NCBI GenBank assembly: GCA_021295835.1
Contig: JAGWBP010000035.1
Span: forward strand, 1 to 21,204
Source: Gemmatimonadota bacterium
Lineage (GTDB): Bacteria > Gemmatimonadota > Gemmatimonadetes > Longimicrobiales > Gaopeijiaceae
Length of the DNA: 21,204 nucleotides
Reading direction: 5' to 3'
Part shown: positions 1 to 7,576 of the stretch, one piece after another
Layout: every line of letters starts with the position of its first letter
How positions within the stretch are numbered: position 1 is the first letter of the stretch
Position numbers and translations under genes: made by a program
Notes under the pieces: model-generated
Told to the model about the DNA's origin: nothing
What the model saw: only the letters and a program-made list of their open reading frames with translations
The model's database searches: none

Positions 1-234
1 TCCCGGCCGGTTCTTCTTCTTCAGCCCTTGCTGGCCACCGTCCAGGAACTCCCGCCGCCACCGCTCCAACTCCGGCGGTGCAACCCGAATCTCCCGGCTC
101 ACCTCGCCGATATCCTCGCCGCGCAACAGCCGCAACACCACCTCGGCCTTCCGCTGCGCACTCCACCGCTTCGGCAGACCTTCCGGCCAGCCGCAGCTCT
201 TCGCCAAATCCTGCTCTTTCGCACTCCGAGACAT
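1..234 (-). CDS. IS3-family OrfA-like transposase, helix-turn-helix protein (3' truncated by window edge)
   Basis: This is an open frame of 78 codons from ATG at 234 down to base 1, still open at the window edge. A strong Shine-Dalgarno (GAGAGGAGG) lies just upstream of the ATG. Residues about 24-75 form the typical IS3 OrfA helix-turn-helix: RWSAQRKAEVVLRLLRGED, then IGEVSREIRVAPPELERW, ending in the basic run LKKKNRP. This protein binds the IS ends and is normally followed by an OrfB DDE integrase reached by frameshifting or a separate start, which would lie left of the window. The family is recognised by pattern only; the exact IS3 subgroup was not determined. Confidence 0.75.
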   Translation of the reverse strand, partial: MSRSAKEQDLAKSCGWPEGLPKRWSAQRKAEVVLRLLRGEDIGEVSREIRVAPPELERWRREFLDGGQQGLKKKNRPG

Positions 235-300
235 CCCGTGCCTCCTCTCTCCTGGACCCCGGAAGGGTTGCTAAACTACTGTCCAGAGAAATCGGGGGCA
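1..300 (-). mobile_element. Left-edge partial IS3-like insertion sequence (5' end of element)
   Basis: The element is read on the minus strand and runs out of the window at base 1. It contains an OrfA-type transposase start (1-234) preceded by about 65 bp of leader. The probable outer terminus is base 300: plus-strand bases 280-300 begin TGTCCAGAGAAATC and end GGGGGCA, so on the element strand the end reads TGCCCCC, with the TG terminal dinucleotide usual for IS3 ends. Directly beyond base 300 lies an unrelated transposase remnant in the opposite orientation, which suggests insertion into an older element. The other end and any target duplication are outside the window, so the boundary is inferred. 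Confidence 0.6.
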
Positions 301-301
301 C

Positions 302-640
302 TATGAGTCGAAGAACGGCAGCATCGTCCGAAAGTGGCTCGGTCACCGGTACGTGCCCGAACACCTCGCGCTCCGGGTCAGCGCCTTCCTGGCAGCACCA
401 CCTCTCGCCCTTCCTCAACCACCACCGGCCCTGCCTATTCCCGACCGAGAGGGTGAGTGGAAGCAGCCGCGTCCGCAGATGCTACCGGGCAGCAGGACGT
501 GGCCATCCCCTGCGAGCGCTTCAAGAGGCTCCCCGACGCGGAGACCTTCCCAGATCCAGGCTCTCCCTCGAAGCCCTCGACCGCGAGGCACTGTCCGCAT
601 CGGGGCTCGACGGGGAGCGCACCGCCCCGTCCCCACCCCC
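302..640 (+). pseudogene. Decayed C-terminal part of an integrase-core (rve) transposase
   Basis: Three reading frames must be joined to recover one familiar protein tail. Frame 2 from 302 gives YESKNGSIVRKWLGHRYVPE. A shift near 395 gives SPFLNHHRPCLFPTERV, the hallmark end of integrase-core transposases whose C-terminus reads NPYLNYHRPC in intact copies. A shift near 500 gives AIPCERFKRLPDAETFPDPG, and another near 560 gives LSLEALDREALSASGLD. The order matches the tail of this transposase class, so the gene is a degraded copy with at least three frameshifts. Its 5' part is missing and the homology starts within two bases of the IS3-like end. The downstream limit near 627-645 is approximate. 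It lies antisense under the 3' end of the neighbouring STAS-like gene. Confidence 0.7.
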
Positions 641-1243
641 CCGGCCAACCCGACTCAGCGCCGTCACCTGGCCTCCGGAGCCCAAGTGCGCAAGGCGCAT
701 CTCGCAGATCCGGACGAGCCGCGCCCGCCCCCCCGGCCCGAGGAGCGTCGTCGCGTCGCCCAGCGCGATGCTCCTCCGCTCCTCCAGGGCATGCCAGACC
801 GCACGCTGGCCATCGGACACCTCGCCGACCGGGTGGAAGGGACGGCCCCCGAACGCGCACGCCGCCGCGAGCCCACGCCGCGAGAGGACCTCGGCGACCG
901 CGTGGCCGTGCAGGTGCTCGCGACCGCGAAAGATGAAGTAGCGCATGGCGGAGCGGGACGAGTCCTGGCCACGGAGCAGCAGTCTGGCGACGACCTCGTC
1001 CGCGCAACTGAAGTCCATGACCCTGACGCCGGAGAGCTCGACGAGCGCCACACTCCCACCCGATGCGTCCGCGGTGCACGCCTCGATCGCTTCGCGCACC
1101 GCCCGGCCCGTCGGACGGGTGATGAGGTCGCTCTGCGAGAGGCCGAGGCGCTCGCTCATCAGGCGGCCGACATCGACCGTAAGTGCCCCTCCCGATGCGA
1201 CGGCCGGGCTGCCTCCGAGTGGGCTGGGCGTGGATTCAGCCAT
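521..1243 (-). CDS. STAS-like (DUF4325-type) protein with C-terminal winged-helix-like region
   Basis: The protein has 240 codons. The start is taken at ATG 1243 because it overlaps the stop of the upstream HATPase gene (ATGGCTGA), which suggests translational coupling. Residues about 64-130 look like a STAS-like fold: a strand SVALVELSGVRVMDFSCADE followed by a helix VVARLLLRG, then RYFIFRG and a later helix. Residues about 140-198 could be a small winged helix (LEERRSIALGDATTLLGPGG, then RLVRICEMRLAHL). This DUF4325-like pattern usually accompanies ATP-binding HATPase proteins, as here. Residues after about 200 (GRGGGDG onwards) are translated from the antisense of the transposase remnant, so the native C-terminus was probably replaced when that element arrived. 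Molecular function is unknown; a regulatory partner role for the upstream protein is inference. Confidence 0.7.
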   Translation of the reverse strand: MAESTPSPLGGSPAVASGGALTVDVGRLMSERLGLSQSDLITRPTGRAVREAIEACTADASGGSVALVELSGVRVMDFSCADEVVARLLLRGQDSSRSAMRYFIFRGREHLHGHAVAEVLSRRGLAAACAFGGRPFHPVGEVSDGQRAVWHALEERRSIALGDATTLLGPGGRARLVRICEMRLAHLGSGGQVTALSRVGRGGGDGAVRSPSSPDADSASRSRASRESLDLGRSPRRGAS

Positions 1244-2126
1244 CGCGCAGTCCCGGCAGCACGATGTTGATCTGGGCGCCCGGGAAGGCCGGAAGATTCT
1301 CGAGCATCCGGGGGCTCTGGCTCCACGCCGGCGCATCCGCGATCCGGGCCGTCCCGCTCCTGATGGAGAGCAGGCCGTCCCAGCGGGCAACCTGTCTCCG
1401 AATCTGCTGGATCCCCTGCCCTCGGCCTGCATCGCGAAAGCGGGTGTAGCCGTGCAGGAAGGCGGCCTCGAGGGCGGCCGCGTCGCCCCATCGCCCCCCG
1501 AAGCGCTGGGCGTGCTCTTCGGCGAGCGAGGCGGAGAAGCCCCGGCCCAGGTCGCAGACGGCGATCACCGCCACATGGCGCCCAAGCCGTCGGCTCCAGT
1601 TGTAGGCCTGCGCCGCGACCCACCCCGGCGCGTCGGCGTGCTCGATGATGTTCTGGCAGACCTCGGAGAGGATCACCGAGAAGCGCACCACGGCGTGCGC
1701 CGGGTAGCGGAGCGTCTGGGCGAGGATGGCGCCGGCGCGGCTCTGCACCCGGTCGACCACCTGGTGGACATCGGAGTTGGTGGTCACGGGGGTGATCTCG
1801 AGGAGGACATCGGAGGCGCGGTGCGACTGTCGGCGGCCGTCGCCGGGAGGTGGTGGCGAGAAGATGCCGCGGGCGGCGCGGGCGAAGCCCATCCGGTTAA
1901 GGTAGCCCAGCACCTCGGAGCGCTCGGGGAGGGAGATGCGCGGGAGCGTGCCTCCCATCCCCGCCACGGTGCCCGCGGCCAGGAGAGCGAGCATGCCGTT
2001 CGGGTCGATCCACTCGATGCGGCGCGCGTCGAAGAGCGTTGGGAGCTGGTCCCCCTGGCCGACGGCCGCATGCAGCGACTCGACCGTCCGGTAGTCCAGC
2101 GACCGAGGGACCTCGACTACCCGCAC
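1236..2126 (-). CDS. STAS-domain / HATPase_c fusion protein (anti-sigma-kinase-like ATPase)
   Basis: The protein has 296 residues. Residues about 1-95 resemble a STAS domain (LFDARRIEWIDPNGMLALLA), with the short strand-helix pattern seen in anti-anti-sigma factors. Residues about 105-290 form a GHKL-type ATPase. The N-box is SEVCQNIIEHA (ExxxNxxxH), the G1 box is CDLGRGF and the G2 box is GRGQGIQQI; the last strand is INIVLPG. There is no transmembrane segment, dimerisation/phosphoacceptor His domain or receiver, so it is not an ordinary sensor kinase. It resembles the RsbW/SpoIIAB-like ATPases of partner switching, but with a STAS domain fused in front. It starts 10 bp after the lepA stop and overlaps the STAS-like gene by 8 bp, so the three genes are likely cotranscribed. 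Its target is unknown. Confidence 0.8.
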   Translation of the reverse strand: MRVVEVPRSLDYRTVESLHAAVGQGDQLPTLFDARRIEWIDPNGMLALLAAGTVAGMGGTLPRISLPERSEVLGYLNRMGFARAARGIFSPPPPGDGRRQSHRASDVLLEITPVTTNSDVHQVVDRVQSRAGAILAQTLRYPAHAVVRFSVILSEVCQNIIEHADAPGWVAAQAYNWSRRLGRHVAVIAVCDLGRGFSASLAEEHAQRFGGRWGDAAALEAAFLHGYTRFRDAGRGQGIQQIRRQVARWDGLLSIRSGTARIADAPAWSQSPRMLENLPAFPGAQINIVLPGLRDG

Positions 2127-2136
2127 GCCATCTCGC

Positions 2137-3945
2137 TCATCCGCCGTCCCCGTCCAGTTGCAGGACCGCCATGAAGGCCTTCTGCGGAATTTCGACGGAG
2201 CCCACCTGCTTCATCCGCTTCTTCCCCTCCTTCTGGCGCTCCAGGAGCTTCCGCTTGCGGGTGATGTCGCCGCCGTAGCACTTGGCGGTGACGTTCTTGC
2301 GCACCGCCTTCACATTGGCTCGCGCGATCACCTGCCCGCCAATCGCGGCTTGCAGCGCCACCTGGAACTGCTGCCTGGGGATGAGGTCGCGCAGCTTGCG
2401 CACCAGGGCGCGGCCGTGCTTCTGGGCGCTGTCGCGGTGCAGAATCACGGAGAAGGCGTCGACCGGCTCGTGGTTCACCAGCACATCGATCTTCACCAGA
2501 TCGGATACCCGGTACTCGTGGAATTCATAGTCCAGAGCGGCATAGCCCCGAGTCCCACCCTTCAGCCGACCGTAGAAGTCCAGCACGATCTCGGCGAGCG
2601 GCAGCTCGTACGCCATCTCGACGCGCCTCGGATCGAGGTAGTGCATGCCGCGAAAGCGCCCGCGCCGCTCGTGGCAAAGCCGCTGCACATTGCCGATGTA
2701 GTCGGAAGGCGTGACGATGCGGGCGCGGACCACCGGCTCGGCCACCGACTCGACGAGTGCGCGGTCGGGTAGGTCGGTGGGGTTCTCGATCGAGCGCTCG
2801 GAGCCGTCGGAGAGCTTCACGCGGTACTTGACGCTCGGCACGGTGGTGACGAGCCCCACTCCGAACTCGCGGTCGAGGCGCTCCTGCACTATCTCGAGGT
2901 GGAGGAGCCCAAGGAAGCCGCAGCGGAAGCCGAATCCGAGCGCCCGCGAGGTCTCCGGCTCGAAGTGGAGCGACGCGTCGTTCAGCTTCAGCCGCTCAAG
3001 CGCGTCCCGGAGCTCCTCGTAGCCGTCGGCGTCCGACGGGTAGAGCCCGGCGAAGACCATCGGGCGGGCCTCCTGGTACCCCGGCAGGAGCTCGGCGGAG
3101 CGGCGTCGGGCGTCCAGCACGGTGTCGCCCACGCGGGTGTCGCTCACCGCCTTGATCGCCGCCACCAGGTACCCGACCTCGCCCGGGCCGAGCGAGGGGG
3201 CGGGGATCCGGCCGAGCCGCAGGTGCCCGACCTCCGTCGCCTCGTAGCGCGTCTCCACGGTCCCGAAGGTCACAGTCATCCCGGCTCGCAGCTCGCCGTC
3301 GACGACCCGAATGCTCGGCACGGCGCCCTGGTAGCGATCGTAGAAGGAGTCGAATATCAGCGCCCTGAGCGGTGCCTGCGGATCTCCCCCCGGCGGGGGA
3401 ACGCGGTCGACGATCGCCTCCAGGATGGCTTCGACGCCGACCCCATCCTTCGCCGACGCCTGAAGCACCCGGTCGGCGTCGATCCCCATGAGGTCGGCGA
3501 CTTCGTCCCGGCGTTGCTCGACCTCCGCCCCGGGCAGATCGATCTTGTTCAGCACCGGAACGACCTCGAGGTCGGCCTCGAGGGCCAGGAAGAGGTTGGA
3601 GAGCGTCTGGGCCTGCACGCCCTGGCTGGCGTCGACGACCAGGATCGCCCCCTCGCATGCGGCCAGCGACCGCGAGACCTCGTAGCTGAAGTCGACGTGT
3701 CCGGGGGTGTCGATCAGGTTGAAGGCGTACGAGCGCCCATCGGCGGCGGTGTACTCCATCCGCACGGCGTGAAGCTTGATCGTGATCCCGCGCTCCCGCT
3801 CCAGCTCGTTGGTGTCGAGCACCTGGTCGCGCATCTGGCGGCGGTCGAGCGTACTGGTGGCTTCGAGCAGCCGGTCCGCCAGCGTCGACTTGCCGTGGTC
3901 GACGTGGGCGATGATGCAGAAGTTGCGGATGAGGTCGGCCGGCAA
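2137..3945 (-). CDS. lepA: Elongation factor 4 (LepA), ribosome-associated GTPase
   Basis: LepA is a translational GTPase that binds stalled or maturing ribosomes. The G motifs are all present: G1 AHVDHGKST, G3 DTPGHVDF, G4 NKID and G5 SAK. The C-terminal LepA-specific region has VKAVRKNVTAKCYGGD, then TRKRKLLERQKEGKKRMK, ending near VEIPQKAFMAVL. The TTG at 3945 gives 602 residues starting at PADLIRNFCIIAH, close to the 599 of E. coli LepA. The longer frame from ATG 4023 would add 26 poorly LepA-like residues and overlap the divergent mfd start, so it is less likely. No clear Shine-Dalgarno precedes the TTG. The gene leads a probable minus-strand unit with the HATPase and STAS-like genes. 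Confidence 0.95.
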   Translation of the reverse strand: MPADLIRNFCIIAHVDHGKSTLADRLLEATSTLDRRQMRDQVLDTNELERERGITIKLHAVRMEYTAADGRSYAFNLIDTPGHVDFSYEVSRSLAACEGAILVVDASQGVQAQTLSNLFLALEADLEVVPVLNKIDLPGAEVEQRRDEVADLMGIDADRVLQASAKDGVGVEAILEAIVDRVPPPGGDPQAPLRALIFDSFYDRYQGAVPSIRVVDGELRAGMTVTFGTVETRYEATEVGHLRLGRIPAPSLGPGEVGYLVAAIKAVSDTRVGDTVLDARRRSAELLPGYQEARPMVFAGLYPSDADGYEELRDALERLKLNDASLHFEPETSRALGFGFRCGFLGLLHLEIVQERLDREFGVGLVTTVPSVKYRVKLSDGSERSIENPTDLPDRALVESVAEPVVRARIVTPSDYIGNVQRLCHERRGRFRGMHYLDPRRVEMAYELPLAEIVLDFYGRLKGGTRGYAALDYEFHEYRVSDLVKIDVLVNHEPVDAFSVILHRDSAQKHGRALVRKLRDLIPRQQFQVALQAAIGGQVIARANVKAVRKNVTAKCYGGDITRKRKLLERQKEGKKRMKQVGSVEIPQKAFMAVLQLDGDGG

Positions 3946-3984
3946 GTGTTGACTCTGCGACGAGGGGGATCGGAATGGTGCGAG

Positions 3985-3990
3985 ATTATC
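3985..3990 (-). promoter_or_regulatory. Candidate -10 box for lepA in the lepA/mfd divergent gap
   Basis: Read on the minus strand this is GATAAT, about 40 bases before the preferred lepA TTG. No good -35 is seen at 17 bp spacing. The same bases read GATTAT on the plus strand (3984-3989), 12 bases before ATG 4001 of mfd, so one short gap may serve both directions. Assignment is by eye only. Confidence 0.25.
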
Positions 3991-4000
3991 GGCGCACGCA

Positions 4001-7000
4001 ATGTACCACCGCGACGAGGCCATGCCAGATCACCCAAGGACCGGGAAACAGGCGGCGGAGACCACTCTCCACCCGGCTGTCGCGGCTGTCCTCCGAGCCA
4101 GCGCGTTCCCCACCCTAGCCAACTCCCTCCCCGCACCGGGCCAGGAGCTGGCGGTCGGGGGGGCGGCCGGATCGCTTCGGCTCGTGACGCTGGCGGCGCT
4201 CTCCACTCAATTGCCGAGCCGACTATGGGTGCTCGTGGCCCCGTCGAGCACCGAGGCGGGGAGATGCCACGACGACCTGGCGACGCTGCTCGGCCCCGGC
4301 GCAGCCGTCAACTTTCCCGAGAGGGAGGCCCGGGACACCGACGACGCCACCCATGGCGCTTCGGGCGACCCAGCCGAGGGGGAGCGCATCGAGGCCGTCG
4401 AGGCGCTCTTCGCGGGGGACGCGCGCATCCTGGTGGCGACCTCGCGGGCGCTTCAGGAGGTGGCCGCCATCCCCGAGGAGCTCGCCGAGCTGCGCGTCAC
4501 GATCGCCGTCGGGGACGAGCTGCGGCCGGACGACCTGGTGGCGGCGCTCGAGGAACGGGGCTTCGTGCGCGATGGGCTCGTCGAGGAGGTCGGCCGCTAC
4601 GCCGTGCGGGGCGGAATCGTGGACCTCTTCTCCTACGGTGCCGCCGGTCCGGTGCGAATCGAGTTCTGGGGCGACGAGGTGGAGTCGGCTCGCCGATTCG
4701 GGGTGCTCGACCAGCTTTCGACCGACACCCTCGACCGCATCGACATCCTGCCCGTGCGCTTCGAGGCCGGTCCGGTCGGTGGCGCCGCCACCCGTTCCTC
4801 GATCCTGGAGCGCCTACCGCTCGACTCGATCGTCGTTCACCCGTCCGGACAAGAGTGGGAGCTGGAGGCGCACGAGGAGTGGCAGCGGGGCGTTCGGGAA
4901 CAGACCAGTGACAGATTCGAGGGGGAATCTGTCACTGGAGGCGACGAGAGCGAGCTGAAAGGCGACTCTCGCACTCCCGACGCGCCCTCGACGCTCCTCC
5001 ACCCCGGCGTCTTCACCGAGCGGATCGCCAGCCATCCCCGCCTGAGCTTCGCCGAGGAACACATCGGCGACCTCGTCCTCAGGGCTCGGCGACCCCCTCG
5101 CTTCGAGAGGAATGTGGAGCGGCTCCGGAGCTATCTGGACGATGCGGCGGAGAGGGGCGAGGAGAGCTGGATCCTCTGCGACAACGAGGGTCAGGCACAG
5201 CGCCTGGAGGAGCTGCTCGCCGAGGGCCGGGGCAGCCTGCCGCCGGGGTGCCACACGACGGTCGGCTCGACTGCGGGCGGCTTCGTCCTGGAGGACTCGG
5301 ACCCGACGGTCAACGTCCTCACGGATCACGAGATCTTCGACCGCAGCCGGGGCCTCAGGCGGATCAGGCGCTTTCGGGGGGCGGCCGCCCTCGAGAGCCT
5401 CGCCCAGCTCTCGCCAGGCGACCACATAGTGCATATGGAGCACGGCATCGGCCGCTTCCGCGGGCTGGAGCGGCTGGAGATGGGGGGGGAGTCGCTCGAG
5501 GCGCTGGTGGCCGAGTACGACGGCGGCGAGGTGCTGCGGGTGCCGGTCCACTCCCTGGATCAGGTCGAGCGGTGGGTCGGCGCACACCCCGGAGACGAGC
5601 CGGATCATCTGCACCGGATCGGCGGCAAGCGCTGGAAGCGGCTACGGGGCCGCACCGAGGCGGCGATCAACAGGATGACCGCCGAGCTGGTCGACCTCTA
5701 CGCGCAGAGGCGATCGCGCCCCGGACACGCCTTCTCGCCCGACACGCGGTGGCAACGCGAGATGGAGTCGGCCTTCCTCTACGAGGACACACGCGACCAG
5801 GGAACTGTCGTGGAGGAGATCAAGCGGGACATGGAGGAGCCCCGCACGATGGACCGGCTGGTCTGCGGGGACGCGGGCTACGGGAAGACCGAGGTCGCGA
5901 TCAGGGCGGCCTTCAAGGCGGTTCAGGACGGCAAGCAGGTCGCGGTGCTGGCGCCCACCACGGTCCTCGTGGCCCAGCACCTGAAGACCTTCGGCGACCG
6001 CCTCGCGGACTACCCGGTGGTGGTCGCCTCGCTCTCGCGCTTCGACCGCCCCCGGGAGCAGCGCGAGACGCTTCGGGGGCTCGTCGCAGGGACGGTCGAC
6101 ATAGTGATCGGCACCCATCGGCTCCTCTCGGGCGATGTGGCCTTCCGGGACCTCGGGCTCGTAGTCGTCGACGAGGAGCAGCGCCTCGGCGTGCGTCAGA
6201 AGGAGCGTCTGAAGCGACTCCGGACCACAGTCGACGTCCTGACCCTCTCGGCGACGCCGATTCCGCGCACCCTGTACCTGTCGCTCTCCGGGATCCGTGA
6301 CCTCTCGGTGATACGCACCCCGCCGCGCGACCGGATGGCGATCGTCACCCACATGATCGAGTGGAGCGACCAGTTGATCGCCGAGGCGTGCCGGAGGGAG
6401 CTCGACCGTGGCGGGCAGGTCTTCTTCCTGCACAACCGCGTGGCGACGATCGGAGCGGCCGCGGAGAGGGTCGCCCGGCTTCTCCCCGGTGCGACGGTGG
6501 AGGTGGCTCACGGCCAGATGAGCGTCTCCGATCTGGACCGGGCGATGACCCGCTTCGTCGCGGGACGCATCGACATCCTCGTCTGCTCGTCGATAATCGA
6601 GAACGGACTGGACGTCGCCAACGCAAACACCCTGATCGTGACGCGCGCCGACCGCTTCGGCCTGGCGCAGCTCTACCAGATCCGCGGGCGGGTGGGCCGC
6701 TGGGACCGCCGCGCATACTGCTACCTGGTGGTGCCGGAGTCGCTGACCCCCGAGGCCGAGAGGCGACTCAGGGTGCTCGAGCACTACACCGAGCTCGGGA
6801 GCGGCTACCAGATCGCGCTGCGAGACCTCGAGGTGAGGGGTGCCGGCAACCTCCTCGGTGAGGACCAGTCGGGCTTCGCCCACGCGGTCGGGATCGACAC
6901 ATACATGCGCCTCCTCGAGCAGGCGGCCCGGCGGCTGGAGGCGGGCGGCAGCCGAAGAAGCGAGTTCCCCGCCCCGGAGATCTCGTTGGAGACGGGCGCC

Positions 7001-7417
7001 TACCTTCCGGACTCCTACGTAGCCGACACCGGACAGAAGCTGCACCTCTACCGGCGGCTCTCGGCCGCGAAGAGCCGGCGGGAGGTGGAGGCGCTGACGG
7101 CCGAGATCGCCGACCGCTTCGGACGGCTTCCCGCCGAGGCGCGGTCTCTCCTGGCCAAGGCTCTCCTCGCCGTCGTGGGGAAGAGCGCGGGCGCGGAGCG
7201 CATCTCGGTGCGGAGCGAGGTGGCGCGAGTGGGATTCTGGCCCGAGGCCACCCCACGGATGTCGGCGCTGGAGGAAGCGCTGATGCGGAGGGAAGCCACC
7301 GTCGAGGTGCCCCGGCTCGCTCCGCTTTCCCTTGTCTTCAGGTGCGGCGGCGGGGAGAGCCTCGTCGCCGTCGTGGCGGATGCGCTGGAGGCTCTGGGTG
7401 GCGATGGCGACGACTAG
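4001..7417 (+). CDS. mfd: Transcription-repair coupling factor Mfd
   Basis: Mfd is a DNA translocase that removes RNA polymerase stalled at lesions and recruits UvrA. The protein has 1138 residues (1131 if ATG 4022 is used), near the 1148 of E. coli. The N-terminal UvrB-like part holds RILVATSRALQEV and VRGGIVDLFSYG. The RNA-polymerase-interacting region begins around HIVHMEHGIGRF. The helicase motifs are GDAGYGKTEVA (Walker A, about residue 620), DEEQRLGV, SATPIPRTLYLS, SSIIENGLDV and QIRGRVGRW. The C-terminal TRCF domain follows. Neither start has a good Shine-Dalgarno: GAGG before 4022 is only 2 nt away. Around residues 302-313 the gene carries a perfect palindrome that adds a non-conserved TSDRFEGESVTG stretch between the UvrB-like region and the polymerase-interacting region; the frame is intact. 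Confidence 0.95.
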   Translation: MYHRDEAMPDHPRTGKQAAETTLHPAVAAVLRASAFPTLANSLPAPGQELAVGGAAGSLRLVTLAALSTQLPSRLWVLVAPSSTEAGRCHDDLATLLGPGAAVNFPEREARDTDDATHGASGDPAEGERIEAVEALFAGDARILVATSRALQEVAAIPEELAELRVTIAVGDELRPDDLVAALEERGFVRDGLVEEVGRYAVRGGIVDLFSYGAAGPVRIEFWGDEVESARRFGVLDQLSTDTLDRIDILPVRFEAGPVGGAATRSSILERLPLDSIVVHPSGQEWELEAHEEWQRGVREQTSDRFEGESVTGGDESELKGDSRTPDAPSTLLHPGVFTERIASHPRLSFAEEHIGDLVLRARRPPRFERNVERLRSYLDDAAERGEESWILCDNEGQAQRLEELLAEGRGSLPPGCHTTVGSTAGGFVLEDSDPTVNVLTDHEIFDRSRGLRRIRRFRGAAALESLAQLSPGDHIVHMEHGIGRFRGLERLEMGGESLEALVAEYDGGEVLRVPVHSLDQVERWVGAHPGDEPDHLHRIGGKRWKRLRGRTEAAINRMTAELVDLYAQRRSRPGHAFSPDTRWQREMESAFLYEDTRDQGTVVEEIKRDMEEPRTMDRLVCGDAGYGKTEVAIRAAFKAVQDGKQVAVLAPTTVLVAQHLKTFGDRLADYPVVVASLSRFDRPREQRETLRGLVAGTVDIVIGTHRLLSGDVAFRDLGLVVVDEEQRLGVRQKERLKRLRTTVDVLTLSATPIPRTLYLSLSGIRDLSVIRTPPRDRMAIVTHMIEWSDQLIAEACRRELDRGGQVFFLHNRVATIGAAAERVARLLPGATVEVAHGQMSVSDLDRAMTRFVAGRIDILVCSSIIENGLDVANANTLIVTRADRFGLAQLYQIRGRVGRWDRRAYCYLVVPESLTPEAERRLRVLEHYTELGSGYQIALRDLEVRGAGNLLGEDQSGFAHAVGIDTYMRLLEQAARRLEAGGSRRSEFPAPEISLETGAYLPDSYVADTGQKLHLYRRLSAAKSRREVEALTAEIADRFGRLPAEARSLLAKALLAVVGKSAGAERISVRSEVARVGFWPEATPRMSALEEALMRREATVEVPRLAPLSLVFRCGGGESLVAVVADALEALGGDGDD
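4905..4938. repeat. Perfect inverted repeat (14-bp arms, 6-bp loop) inside mfd
   Basis: The left arm CCAGTGACAGATTC and right arm GAATCTGTCACTGG are exact reverse complements around a GAGGGG loop. It is in frame in mfd and encodes about 12 residues in a non-catalytic linker. A perfect 14-bp stem in coding DNA is unexpected by chance. The arm core TGACAGAT recurs as an inverted repeat at 19649-19674, suggesting a dispersed palindromic repeat family. Confidence 0.85.
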
Positions 7418-7576
7418 CGGTCCTTGGACAGACCTCCCATTGCATTCGAGCGGCGCTGCATCCCCGCTGGGATCAATGAAGATGACCTAGTAACTCAAAT
7501 TAAACATGTAGACGAACACCACTGAAATTCCGAGGTCTTACCCATTATCCGCCAACTTCCTGTCCGCGCTCGTTTT

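Noticed and set aside
353..1270. Long open frame on the plus strand across the STAS-like gene
   Set aside because: Beyond the transposase remnant it is the antisense of the STAS-like gene, with low-complexity Pro/Arg composition typical of shadows in GC-rich DNA.
3946..4023. lepA extended to ATG 4023
   Set aside because: The extra 26 residues are not LepA-like and overlap the divergent mfd start; TTG 3945 gives the canonical length.
2899..4911. Long plus-strand frame antisense to lepA and running into mfd
   Set aside because: Its sequence is the complement of conserved LepA codons and an alternative frame of mfd, with no family motif.
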